From contig WLWQ01000004.1 in the NCBI GenBank assembly GCA_012103535.1, positions 248,001-312,000 of the forward strand: 64,000 nt of DNA. The letters are read 5' to 3'. The stretch's first letter is position 1. Every line of letters begins with the position of its first letter. The DNA is from Pseudomonadales bacterium (lineage in GTDB: Bacteria; Pseudomonadota; Gammaproteobacteria; Pseudomonadales; Pseudohongiellaceae). Below, piece after piece: positions 17,098 to 25,435 of the stretch. The notes beneath the pieces are model-generated. The model was not told the DNA's origin. It saw nothing but the letters and a program-made list of their open reading frames with translations, and made no database searches. A program made the position numbers and the translations under genes.

Positions 17098-18540
17098 TTA
17101 ATCGTTAGCAGCTACTTCGCTAGTGTCTTCATCGTCCTCTTCGGAAATAGGAGCGACAAGAGGTGCACCACAGAGAGGACAACCTATGACGTGGTCATTC
17201 GGTCCCATATCCAGTGCCTGTCGACGATCTTCCATGGCTTCGTGAAATTGTTCATCGGTCATGGTTACCCTGATACCGAGATCGATAAACATGTTGGTTA
17301 CAGAACGATTACCAGAACCCTGCCAGTTACGTGGATCTGGCACGTTCGGGTTTGTGTCTGAATTGTTCATGTAGCCAACGATGTGAAGAATCGTCCCTTT
17401 TGGTAATAACGGGGCTGCATCTTCTGCATAGGGGTAGCCTCTTACCCAGTTGTGGTCATAGCCAACACAGGAAAGAGTTTCTACTGTGTAACCCCAAATG
17501 GCTTCAAGACACATGCGTTCGCCTGGAGCATGCAGATGAGGTTCAAATGTAATGATCTTGGTGTGTTGTTCAAGCACCGTGTAGGCATGCAGCTCCTGGT
17601 TTGATTCATTACCAGCGATACTGATATCAACACCATTGCCTAAGCCAATAAAAGCACCTTGATACTTCGGCTCGTAGTCTTCGTCATGGAAGCGAAATCC
17701 GACTTCCAGATGACCGGTGGTGTCTTGGCCGTTGGAATGCAAATGCACTGAATCTGAAACGATATAGGAACCGGCTCTTAACAAGCGGCCCGCATCTTCA
17801 TCGAAAATGTCGGCATTACGACCGACTTCATGCACAGGCCATGGAATAGCGAGTCCAGGTACACGTTCACCATTTTCATCCATCTGCGCAGTAGCCCAGA
17901 TCATATGGTGAAAAATGTAGCGACCGCCCACTGTCTCACGACCAGTACCCGCCTGGTTGTCGACATCGTTTACTTCAACCACTTCAACTGATTTCACATA
18001 GCGATCTTCAGTTAGGCCAGTTGGAATAGAATCGATTTCACCCCACCAGTCAGGTGTGCCAGCAAGCTTAGTCACGTCATTCATGACCACGATGAGATCT
18101 GGTTCGCCAGCTCCCCATTTGAGGGAGTCATCAAAAACTAGAGGCTCAGGGGCATCGGCAGTATCACCTTTTGGTGTTCCACTGCGCGCCCAGGTAGAAA
18201 TAGCCGCTATTTCTGCTTCAGAAAGTGAAGGGTCATCTTTGTAATCTTGAATGCCGACATTTTTCTCCATGTACCATGGCGGCATAGCGCCGGCACGGTC
18301 ACGCAGACCGGTCTTATACTCAATAAGCCCGGCAAAGGGAGCTACTTGCTCGTAAGAAACGAGAGGCATTGGGCCAGCACCACCGTTACGGTGACAACTC
18401 TGGCAGCTACGCTGCAAAATGGGCTCGATGTCCTTGTGAAAAGTGACTTCAGTTGATTGGGCGGATGCAGTCCCGGTAATTAGGAATGTGGCTGCAAATG
18501 CAGCACCGCTTAGCAGGGATTTCGCGGAAAACATGCGCAT
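17098..18540 (-). CDS. Cytochrome c fused to PHM-like copper monooxygenase domain
   Basis: Exported protein of about 480 residues. Numbering from the first in-frame Met (18558), a class I haem site C-Q-S-C-H lies at 52-56. A copper type II, ascorbate-dependent monooxygenase-like module follows: His217-His218 in 'FHHMIWA', 'HLH' at 272-274, 'HLH' at 341-343 in 'FEPHLHAPGE', and Met397 in 'HIVGYMNN'. These match in order the CuH (H,H,H) and CuM (H,H,M) ligands of peptidylglycine hydroxylating monooxygenase. A C-terminal C-P-L-C motif is extra. I place the start at ATG 18540 since GGAG lies 10 bases upstream. The haem may supply electrons in place of ascorbate; this is inference. Confidence 0.78.
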   Translation of the reverse strand: MRMFSAKSLLSGAAFAATFLITGTASAQSTEVTFHKDIEPILQRSCQSCHRNGGAGPMPLVSYEQVAPFAGLIEYKTGLRDRAGAMPPWYMEKNVGIQDYKDDPSLSEAEIAAISTWARSGTPKGDTADAPEPLVFDDSLKWGAGEPDLIVVMNDVTKLAGTPDWWGEIDSIPTGLTEDRYVKSVEVVEVNDVDNQAGTGRETVGGRYIFHHMIWATAQMDENGERVPGLAIPWPVHEVGRNADIFDEDAGRLLRAGSYIVSDSVHLHSNGQDTTGHLEVGFRFHDEDYEPKYQGAFIGLGNGVDISIAGNESNQELHAYTVLEQHTKIITFEPHLHAPGERMCLEAIWGYTVETLSCVGYDHNWVRGYPYAEDAAPLLPKGTILHIVGYMNNSDTNPNVPDPRNWQGSGNRSVTNMFIDLGIRVTMTDEQFHEAMEDRRQALDMGPNDHVIGCPLCGAPLVAPISEEDDEDTSEVAAND

Positions 18541-18773
18541 AGTTACGCTACTCCTCATAGCTGAATTGACTAGGATATCTACTGATTATAGTTAACCAGC
18601 AAAACAGGCGCACAATAGCATTTTTACAGCGAATTTTGAACGCTTGCTCGGTGCGTTTTGCAGTTAAAATCAGTGTCTTATCGAATATATTCGGCTGAGT
18701 GGCCGAAATCTAATAACTGAAAGTTTGAAAAGTCTCATTTAAGCAGAATATTGATCACTATTTGCGCAATTTA

Positions 18774-19556
18774 TTAAGGCCGTTCCGGGCCCCGCATCAA
18801 GCTCCAAAGGTTGCTGCTGGCAAGTAAGGCCGCAAAAACGATGATTAAACCGAAGCTAAACCATTGAACTGCATAGGATAAATTCTGATTTACGTCGGGA
18901 TTTACGGCAGGCCAGTGGCGCACTAGTGTTCCAGGCTGATCTGCAGTGACACGAACTTCGAAGGGGAAGATCGGTTCATCGAGAATTTCACTGACTACGT
19001 CTATTTCCAGGCTGCGCATGCGTATCGGCCATTCAGTTGGGTCGATCTGACTAGGGAAGATTCTGGTATTTTCTGGTGGAACAAAGACCTGTCCTGAGAC
19101 CTCTACCGGCCCATCTACCGGTCGCAACACCGGCGGCAGCATGCCGGTGGTCCAGCCGCGGTGCACTAAGACCAGGCTATTGTTGCTCGCAAGGCGAAAG
19201 GGCGTAACAACACCATAGCCAATCTGGTCATCGAAGAACTCCGCCAGGATCAGAATAGTCCGGTCATTCAGGTATTCACCGCTGAGCTGCACATGGCGAT
19301 TGCGCATCTCTGGATTAGCGCGATGTAGATGCCCGTTAGGGATATCTTCAATTGCACCGGCATTTTCTCGTAACTCCGCTTGCAGAATCCGTTGCGCGTC
19401 TACTTTCTCCGCAGCACGATCAAGCTGCCATAGGCCCAAATTGGCGAAGGTAACGGCAGTAATTGCCACGCAAGCCGCAATAAGCCAGTTAATGCGAATC
19501 TCAAAACTACTTAATTGGTAGGTATGACGTAAATTCACGCTCAGAATCCGGGACAA
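18774..19556 (-). CDS. SURF1 family protein
   Basis: A 260-residue membrane protein with one helix near each end ('NWLIAACVAITAVTFANLGLW' region and 'WFSFGLIIVFAALLA'). The blocks 'RHVQLSGEYL', 'GYGVVTPFRL', 'VLVHRGWT' and 'LSYAVQWFSF' are the SURF1 signature. SURF1 assists haem a insertion into cytochrome c oxidase. No oxidase subunit or CtaB/CtaG gene is nearby, which is unusual. The start is TTG 19556 or an in-frame GTG six codons later; neither has a strong ribosome site. Confidence 0.85.
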   Translation of the reverse strand: MSRILSVNLRHTYQLSSFEIRINWLIAACVAITAVTFANLGLWQLDRAAEKVDAQRILQAELRENAGAIEDIPNGHLHRANPEMRNRHVQLSGEYLNDRTILILAEFFDDQIGYGVVTPFRLASNNSLVLVHRGWTTGMLPPVLRPVDGPVEVSGQVFVPPENTRIFPSQIDPTEWPIRMRSLEIDVVSEILDEPIFPFEVRVTADQPGTLVRHWPAVNPDVNQNLSYAVQWFSFGLIIVFAALLASSNLWSLMRGPERP

Positions 19557-19620
19557 AGCCGAGGGCAGTGAGACTAATGCAGGATTTAACGGAGTTCAAC
19601 AAGTCAGAGAAAGGATATTC

Positions 19621-19667
19621 AAAAAAAACCTGAGGGCCGGAAAGTTGGGGAATCGAGCCCTCAGGTT
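19621..19667 (-). terminator. Rho-independent terminator (minus strand)
   Basis: Perfect 11-bp stem (19627-19637 with 19657-19667) around a 19-base loop. On the minus strand it is followed by eight T. It would end transcripts coming from the genes at 19803-21759 before SURF1 begins. Confidence 0.75.
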
Positions 19668-19802
19668 TGCAAGTTTTTAAATGGCTACTTGCTGATAGCT
19701 GCAACATGGGATTTGTCACAGCTAATAGAGTAGAACTATTGAATCAGTAAAAAATTTCAATTTAAACCGGCTTTTCTGCGCCATTAGAAAGACAAAATCC
19801 TC

Positions 19803-20309
19803 TTAGCACCAGAAACACCAATGGTAGGGGGGTCGGAAATATGTAATGAGGCGACCGCAAACAATAATCACGCTCCAGCTAATCAGTGAGACTGCTGCGA
19901 TCAGCTTGGCGCGATCAGAAACGGCAAGAGTGGCGTCTGTCGTTTTTACCTGGTTCGAAGTCGTGGCGTAAAACCAAAGCATATTAAGCCCAGCCACAAG
20001 CATAAACAGCATCTTGGTCTGAAACGCAGGATTGTAAATGTATTGATCTGGTGCGCTGGTTAAAAACATAGTGCCAGTTGTAACATTTAACAAATACCCA
20101 CCCACGCCAAATTTTACAAGTTTGTGCAGGTCATCATAGGAGATACCTTGACCAACTCCCAGCATTCGAAGGTCGAAGACACCTACAGTGCCTATAAGCA
20201 GGCATAAGCCGAGAAAATGTATTGATTCTGCCGTGGGCCAGCCCCAGGGAGAATTCATGAAGGAGTAAATACCCGTGGCTTGCGCTAAATTGGTGAGTAG
20301 TTCAAGCAT
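19803..20309 (-). CDS. DUF6644-like four-helix membrane protein
   Basis: A 168-residue integral membrane protein with four hydrophobic segments. The N-terminus 'IYSFMNSPWGWPTAESIHFLGLCLLIGTVGVFDLRMLG' region (codons 14-50) has the conserved His and the 'DLR-LG' seen in uncharacterised DUF6644/DUF2214-like proteins, and 'CGRLITYF' lies near the end. The function is unknown. It begins 2 bp after the stop of a paralogue of the same size and layout (20312-20803), so the pair was probably made by tandem duplication and may form a heterodimer. Confidence 0.6.
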   Translation of the reverse strand: MLELLTNLAQATGIYSFMNSPWGWPTAESIHFLGLCLLIGTVGVFDLRMLGVGQGISYDDLHKLVKFGVGGYLLNVTTGTMFLTSAPDQYIYNPAFQTKMLFMLVAGLNMLWFYATTSNQVKTTDATLAVSDRAKLIAAVSLISWSVIIVCGRLITYFRPPYHWCFWC

Positions 20310-20311
20310 CG

Positions 20312-20803
20312 TTAGAAAAACCGCGAGGCGAGTAAGACACTATGGGTATAGGCAAGAAAGCGCCCGCCTGTTATAGCGATAATCCAAAGTGCAATTGAAA
20401 CCGCAGCAATTAGCTTTAAGCGCTGCTGAGAAAAATTTTCCAGCGAATTGTTGCGTATCTTTTTCTGCAACCAGGCGGCAATGAGTAATCCAATCGATAG
20501 CGCCACAAATTTTAAATAGAAAACTGGATTAGTTAGCGCTTTGGCAGGATAGGCAAGCAGGAGTCCGATGCCAGACAGCAATACAAACAGTGCACCGAAC
20601 CAATGTAGTTGGTAGAAGCGATAAAACGGAGCTAAAGTAAATTGTGGAATCCAGCCTAGCAACCGCAAGGCAATGGCAAAGTTAATGCCGACCACGATTG
20701 CCATGGCCAGTGAGTGCAAAGTGAGGGTCGTGAAAAAAGCAGCCCCGGATTCCCGAAACCAAATGCTTAGAGCAGTTTCTTCTAATCGTGCCAGAGTTTC
20801 CAG
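20312..20803 (-). CDS. DUF6644-like membrane protein, probable CTG start
   Basis: The obvious start, TTG at 20719, would remove a conserved N-terminal segment. The frame stays open upstream and encodes 'LETLARLEETALSIWF', which aligns with 'LELLTNLAQATGIYSF' at the start of the paralogue at 19803. No ATG, GTG or TTG exists in that stretch. CTG at 20803 fits exactly, with GAGGT seven bases before it, giving 163 residues and four membrane helices. 'GGRFLAYTH' near the end mirrors the paralogue. Function is unknown. It lies 41 bp after the aldo/keto reductase and is probably co-transcribed. Confidence 0.58.
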   Translation of the reverse strand: METLARLEETALSIWFRESGAAFFTTLTLHSLAMAIVVGINFAIALRLLGWIPQFTLAPFYRFYQLHWFGALFVLLSGIGLLLAYPAKALTNPVFYLKFVALSIGLLIAAWLQKKIRNNSLENFSQQRLKLIAAVSIALWIIAITGGRFLAYTHSVLLASRFF

Positions 20804-20844
20804 CTTCGCTACCTCAGCCCAGAGGGCGCTTGTTATAACACGAC

Positions 20845-21759
20845 CTATAACAAAGGATCGATAAACCGCTCCATTTCAGCACGAAGTGCAGCATCGGGTA
20901 AACGACCTCGGGCCGCATTTAAGTTGTCCACCGCATGATGTGGTTTGGTCGTACCTGGGATAGGTATAGCGCCAGTAGGGTGCGACATGACGTACTTTAA
21001 AAACACCTGTGCCCAACTTGTGGCATCAATGTCTGCTGCCCAGTCTGGAAGAGCTCGGTCGCCAACTGCATTAAACAATCGACCGCGTCCAAAGGGCAGA
21101 TTCACTAACACGGCAATGCCGCGGTCCTGTGCCAGTGGCAAGAGCCGGTCATTGGCATTGCGATTTCCCATGGAATAATCCACCTGGATAAAATCGAGTT
21201 CATGGGCATTCATAATTTCCCCCATCTCCTCATATTGTCTAGCGTTCGAAGTAGTAATACCGATATAACGGAAGCGGCCTTGTTCTTTCCATGCCTTCAT
21301 GGTTTCTAATTGAATTTCGGTGCCGCGAAGATTGTGCACCTGCATTAATTCGAAGCTATCACCGCCCAGAAGTTCGAAGGAATTTTCCATCCTCTCGATA
21401 CCGCTTGCTCGATCCTGGCGATCTACCTTGGTAGCCACCCATAAGTCGTTTCTAATGCTCTGGTCGCGCATGATGCGGCCAATAATTTCTTCAGAATTGC
21501 CATAGTTTGGTGAAGTATCGATGACTTTTCCGCCGCCGCCATGAAAGGCTGCGAAGGTTTCTCTAAACACGGGCATCTCTTCGGAATTCAAAGAGCCACG
21601 ATAATTTCGACAACCCATGCCGATGTGGGGGACTTGCTGACCGGAAGAAGGAATCGTCGTCATGTTAAGGCTTGCCTGCGCTAATAAGGACTTCGGCAAG
21701 CTTGCGCCAGCAGCAATTCCGGCTGCGGTTTTAATGAGATTTCGGCGGGTAAATTTCAT
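20845..21759 (-). CDS. Tat-exported aldo/keto reductase
   Basis: A 304-residue protein that begins with a twin-arginine signal ('TRRNLIKTAAGIAAG'), so it is exported folded. The aldo/keto reductase tetrad is visible: Asp and Tyr in 'DTSPNYG', Lys in 'WVATKVDR' and His in 'MQVHNLRG'. 'PIPGTTKPHH' near the C-terminus is the usual cofactor-binding loop. A NADPH enzyme in the periplasm is odd, but Tat-tagged AKRs are seen in many bacteria. It heads a minus-strand unit with the two DUF6644-like genes. Confidence 0.82.
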   Translation of the reverse strand: MKFTRRNLIKTAAGIAAGASLPKSLLAQASLNMTTIPSSGQQVPHIGMGCRNYRGSLNSEEMPVFRETFAAFHGGGGKVIDTSPNYGNSEEIIGRIMRDQSIRNDLWVATKVDRQDRASGIERMENSFELLGGDSFELMQVHNLRGTEIQLETMKAWKEQGRFRYIGITTSNARQYEEMGEIMNAHELDFIQVDYSMGNRNANDRLLPLAQDRGIAVLVNLPFGRGRLFNAVGDRALPDWAADIDATSWAQVFLKYVMSHPTGAIPIPGTTKPHHAVDNLNAARGRLPDAALRAEMERFIDPLL

Positions 21760-21926
21760 GAGCAGAGTCTCGATAAAATGTTTGAGAGAGCCGCATGGTG
21801 GCTGCTCTGGCCCGTTGCTGTCAATATGTAATCCGATGACCCGAAGCTAAATTGCTGTGTTAGAATCTTTCGCCTGCAGAACAATAAAGTGCTCGCAGCT
21901 AACAAAAACAACGACGGAGTAAGAGC

Positions 21927-22724
21927 ATGTTAAGAATCCGACAGAAGCTGACTATTCTTCTCTCAATCATTGCCCTTTTTAGTGTTACCGCCAGCGTACA
22001 AGCTCAGGATATCCCGCGGACTGCGGATGGTAAGCCTGATTTCAACGGTATTTGGCAGGCCATCGGTAGTGCTCATTATGATATTGAGCCACACGCCGCC
22101 GATTTCGGACCCATGTTTGAACTAGGTGCAATTGGCGCTATTCCTGCTGGACTTGGCATTGTAGACGGGGGAGAAATTCCTTATACAGCTGAGGCCCGAC
22201 AAAAGCAGCAGGAAAACAAGGCTGACTGGCTGGCGTTGGATCCAGTAGTAAAGTGCTATATGCCGGGAATTCCTCGCGCGAATTACTTGCCATTTCCGTT
22301 TCAGATTATTCAATCGCCTGAGCATGTCGTTTTCGCCTATGAATTCGCCAGTGCCAGCCGTATTGTTTATGTCGATCAACCGGATTTTGAGGCGCCAATC
22401 TACTCCTGGATGGGGCACAACCTGGCTCACTATGAAGGTGATACGCTGGTCATTGAAGTGACTGATCAGGTGCCAGACACCTGGTTTGACCATGCTGGCA
22501 ACCATCACACTGAATCTTTACGGGTGACTGAGCGCTATACCCATGTTGGACCGAACGTCATCATGTATGAGGCAACCATGGAAGATGCCAATACCTATAC
22601 CAGGCCCTGGACAGTGAAAATGCCACTCTACCGCCGCCTCGATGAAAACATGCAATTGCTGGAATACAAGTGTGTAGAATTCACCGAAGAATTACTTTAC
22701 GGGCATCTGCGTAAGCAAGACTAA
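21927..22724 (+). CDS. Exported protein of unknown function
   Basis: A 265-residue protein with a clear signal peptide ending 'SVQAQ'. 'TADGKPDFNGIW' follows directly, and 'HYEGDTLVIEV' and 'TERYTHVGPN' occur further on. The same scheme ('PELSGIW', 'WYEGDTLVVE', then a Cys near the C-terminus) is found in the protein at 60538, so both belong to one family. Such proteins are abundant in some environmental bacteria but I know no function. It follows AGTAAGAGC and is closed by a hairpin and a terminator. Confidence 0.7.
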   Translation: MLRIRQKLTILLSIIALFSVTASVQAQDIPRTADGKPDFNGIWQAIGSAHYDIEPHAADFGPMFELGAIGAIPAGLGIVDGGEIPYTAEARQKQQENKADWLALDPVVKCYMPGIPRANYLPFPFQIIQSPEHVVFAYEFASASRIVYVDQPDFEAPIYSWMGHNLAHYEGDTLVIEVTDQVPDTWFDHAGNHHTESLRVTERYTHVGPNVIMYEATMEDANTYTRPWTVKMPLYRRLDENMQLLEYKCVEFTEELLYGHLRKQD

Positions 22725-22730
22725 TGCTCA

Positions 22731-22831
22731 GCCTGGCGCTAGCCGCGCCAGGCAGGATTGTTTCTCCATGGATTCAATCTCGAAACTACTTTAAGAATTG
22801 TGATATAAACCCGCTCTCTAGCGGGTTTTTT
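22731..22831 (+). terminator. GC-rich hairpin followed by rho-independent terminator
   Basis: A perfect 9-bp GC-rich repeat (22731-22739 with 22745-22753) without a T run is followed by a proper terminator: a 9-bp stem (22807-22815 with 22820-22828), CTCT loop and six T. Together they insulate the ZorA-like operon from upstream transcription. Confidence 0.8.
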
Positions 22832-22891
22832 GTCTGTAAAATACCCGTTCTAACGGAACCTCACTGGGCGCCGGCTTAAGGCGGCATAAGC

Positions 22892-24121
22892 ATGGAACTA
22901 CTGAGCGATTTAACTACCATTACCTGGGTCTTAATAGGGGCTATGCTGATAGCCATTGTCTATTTTCATGGCCCGAGCTTTTCTGCCCAAACCGTTCGTA
23001 CTGCTCCATCAATTCTTACCAGTTTCGGTATTTTTGGCACCTTTCTTGGGATCGCCTTTGGCTTAATGCAATTCGACAGCGCCGACATCGAGGCCAGTGT
23101 TCCTATTATGATCGAAGGCCTGGGGGTCGCTGTCTGGTCTTCAATAGCTGGGATACTTGGCGCTTTGAGTATTCGGCTTCGTTCTGCCTTGGTGTCCATT
23201 CACCAGGCCTCGAAAGAAGAAAACAAGCAAGCCACCGTTACCGATCTAAATAATGCGATAGGAGCGCTGAATGATAATCTCAATCAGTTGCGCAATGAGA
23301 ATAAGGCCGATACCGCATCATTATTGGAATCCAATCGCTCCTATCAAGCGCAAATGGTGGATGCTAATACCGAGGCTTTAACTACTGCACTTTCCACTGT
23401 GATGACAGAATTTAATAGCCGAATTGAAGTGCAGTATGGAGAAAACTTCCAGAAATTTAACGAATCCCTTGGGCATTTACTAACCTGGCAACAATCTTAC
23501 TCCCAGCAACTGGACGACATGCTCAAGGCACAGCAGGCGAGTATTGAAGTCATTAATCTTGCCAGTGGTTCTTACGAGCAGATGATTACTCATTCTCAGG
23601 AATTTAACCGCGTTGCTGGATCTCTAGGTGAATTATTAAGAGGTCTGGAGATGCAAACGAGCAATCTTGAAGGCTATCTCTCTGGATTGTCAGGATTGGT
23701 TGGTCAGGCGTCTGAAGGATTACCTGCACTTGGTGACTATGTCTCAGAGTTAACCGTAAAGCTCAGTTCCAGTATCGAGCAAAACAATGAGAGTTTAACC
23801 AGGATACTTACTCAGGCAGCCGGTGATATAGCATCAACTGTGGAGCAGGTTAATGTGAGCTTAGCGGATTCAGTTAACCAGGCTCATTCGGGTCTTGCGG
23901 AGCATGTCGAAGAAATGACGAACAAGACTAACAAACATATGCAGCTGTTAGATGAATCCATGGAGAAGGAATTGACTCAGGCGTTGCAAACATTTGGCTA
24001 TCAGTTAACTGCATTGTCAGAAAAATTTGTAAACGACTACATTCCTCTTACTGATAGATTACAGGAATTGCTGCAAATCGCTGAACAGCAATCGGGCAAG
24101 CGCCCGCAGACCGCGAAGTAA
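22892..24121 (+). CDS. ZorA-like MotA/TolQ/ExbB proton-channel protein with long coiled tail
   Basis: A 409-residue protein. Three membrane helices lie at about 10-27, 41-61 and 71-93. The MotA/TolQ/ExbB signature covers the last two: 'SFGIFGTFLGIAFGLMQFD' and 'GLGVAVWSSIAGILGAL'. From about residue 100 to the end, the sequence is hydrophilic, rich in Gln, Asn, Glu and Leu, and reads as long coiled-coil helices. That layout (short channel, long cytoplasmic tail) is the hallmark of ZorA, the stator of Zorya anti-phage systems, and differs from flagellar MotA or TolQ. The tail is shorter than in type I ZorA. A ZorB-like gene follows after 8 bp. Confidence 0.7.
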   Translation: MELLSDLTTITWVLIGAMLIAIVYFHGPSFSAQTVRTAPSILTSFGIFGTFLGIAFGLMQFDSADIEASVPIMIEGLGVAVWSSIAGILGALSIRLRSALVSIHQASKEENKQATVTDLNNAIGALNDNLNQLRNENKADTASLLESNRSYQAQMVDANTEALTTALSTVMTEFNSRIEVQYGENFQKFNESLGHLLTWQQSYSQQLDDMLKAQQASIEVINLASGSYEQMITHSQEFNRVAGSLGELLRGLEMQTSNLEGYLSGLSGLVGQASEGLPALGDYVSELTVKLSSSIEQNNESLTRILTQAAGDIASTVEQVNVSLADSVNQAHSGLAEHVEEMTNKTNKHMQLLDESMEKELTQALQTFGYQLTALSEKFVNDYIPLTDRLQELLQIAEQQSGKRPQTAK

Positions 24122-24129
24122 TATAGTTC

Positions 24130-24831
24130 ATGCTAAGCACTGAGATGGAACAAGAGACTGAAGAGCATTGGATCGCAGTAAGCGATTTAATGAGCGGGCT
24201 TATGATGTTGTTCTTGCTTATTGCAGTAATGTATCTCGTCATTGTGGAACAAAAAAATGAAGAGATAGAAAGAGTCGTCGTGCTTTATGAAGACTTACGC
24301 GAAGAACTGTACCAGGATCTACAAAGAGAGTTCGATGCTGATCTGCCAATCTGGGGAGCGCAATTGGACGAAGACTTAAGATTCAGATTTACCAACACCG
24401 ACTTATTATTCGAAGAAGGTGAGTCAAATTTAAGACCCGCCTTTACTGAAATACTCGCTAATTTCATACCTCGATACATGGCAATTCTCGCGTCTGATAA
24501 ATATCGTGAAGAGATATTGGAAGTGCGAATCGAAGGCCATACTTCCAGTTCATGGTCTCAGGCAGCAGATAGCGACGATGCCTACCTGAGAAACATGGCG
24601 CTATCGCAAGAACGAACGCGCAGCACCCTGGGTTTTATTTTGGAGTTGGAATCCGTTGGCCATGAAAAAGACTGGTTGCGTGACCGACTCACTGCCAATG
24701 GTTTATCTTCCTCGCAACTCATTACCACCGCCGCCGGTGCTGAAGATGCAGATCGCTCTCGGCGAGTAGAATTTGTCGTGGTTACCGATGCTGAAACCCG
24801 TCTGTCCACAATTTTGCAGGAAATAAGGTAA
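24130..24831 (+). CDS. ZorB-like MotB/OmpA-domain protein
   Basis: A 233-residue protein with one N-terminal membrane helix, 'DLMSGLMMLFLLIAVMYLVI'. Its leading Asp is the proton-carrying residue position of MotB/ExbD stators. A charged linker leads to a C-terminal OmpA-like peptidoglycan-binding domain with 'VRIEGHTSS' and 'NMALSQERTRSTLGFIL', then 'ADRSRRVEFVV'. The usual 'GHTD' is 'GHTS' here. Together with the upstream channel protein it should form a peptidoglycan-anchored, ion-driven motor. Four bases separate it from the third gene, so all three are translated together. Confidence 0.7.
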   Translation: MLSTEMEQETEEHWIAVSDLMSGLMMLFLLIAVMYLVIVEQKNEEIERVVVLYEDLREELYQDLQREFDADLPIWGAQLDEDLRFRFTNTDLLFEEGESNLRPAFTEILANFIPRYMAILASDKYREEILEVRIEGHTSSSWSQAADSDDAYLRNMALSQERTRSTLGFILELESVGHEKDWLRDRLTANGLSSSQLITTAAGAEDADRSRRVEFVVVTDAETRLSTILQEIR

Positions 24832-24835
24832 GTCG

Positions 24836-25417
24836 ATGGAGTTACTGGACTTCACTGAATTCGAAGCATTCAATGATCTTCGTAAAAAAATGGGAACAGA
24901 CAAGCTCGGCTTTTTCGAGTTGTTTGATTCCGCTATCCATCTGACCGGTGAAGAAAGATCAGAGTTAGAGAATAACGGCTTACTCCTAAATCTGGATGGG
25001 ATAAAAGTTTTGCCGGATAAAACACTGGCGATTAAGAATAGCAGGGTGCTTGCTTATAATCCGGATGAAAATTGGTATAGAGCAAGACGGGAATATCCGA
25101 CCTTTCATGTTGCCTATTGTTCGCAGCTAGAAGAAATTAAGAAGGAATTACCGGAACAGGAATTTCTTGCTACGACTAAAATTGCCGATGATTTCAACCT
25201 CTTAAAAATTAGGCCCAGTGGCGATGTTAGTGTGGTCGAGCATGGATTCGTAGTATGCAAGCATTGCTTGCATGCCTTGCGCTACAAAAATTATGACGAA
25301 TACCGCAATCGCAGGCGTGGTTATAGTCAAAAAGTGTTAAGTGAATTCAATCTCAAAGAATTTTATAAACACTATCAACAATATCCTCTTGGTTTTCGTG
25401 CAAAGCGTGAATCCTGA
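24836..25417 (+). CDS. Uncharacterised third protein of the ZorAB-like operon
   Basis: A soluble 193-residue protein that I do not recognise. It is charged, with no membrane helix or signal. His91 and Cys95 ('HVAYC') and Cys141 and Cys144 ('CKHC', followed by L-H-A-L-R-Y) could form one H-x3-C...C-x2-C metal site. A very basic stretch, 'RNRRRGYSQK', follows, which would suit nucleic acid contact. There is no HNH, helicase or nuclease motif, so it is not ZorC, ZorD or the HNH protein ZorE. Position in the operon, where Zorya systems keep their effector, makes it the likely effector or adaptor here. This is inference. Confidence 0.6.
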   Translation: MELLDFTEFEAFNDLRKKMGTDKLGFFELFDSAIHLTGEERSELENNGLLLNLDGIKVLPDKTLAIKNSRVLAYNPDENWYRARREYPTFHVAYCSQLEEIKKELPEQEFLATTKIADDFNLLKIRPSGDVSVVEHGFVVCKHCLHALRYKNYDEYRNRRRGYSQKVLSEFNLKEFYKHYQQYPLGFRAKRES

Positions 25418-25435
25418 TCCTTTAGACGGTTAGTT

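Noticed and set aside
19646..19667. T-arm-like sequence suggesting a tRNA
   Set aside because: No acceptor stem, D arm or anticodon arm can be built around it; the 11-bp stem and T run make it a terminator.
22122..22508. A 128-codon minus-strand frame
   Set aside because: It lies inside the exported protein gene at 21927, whose signal peptide and family motifs are convincing; this frame has none.
24836..25417. Third ZorAB-operon gene as ZorE
   Set aside because: ZorE is an HNH nuclease; this protein has no H-N-H motif, only a possible Cys/His zinc site.
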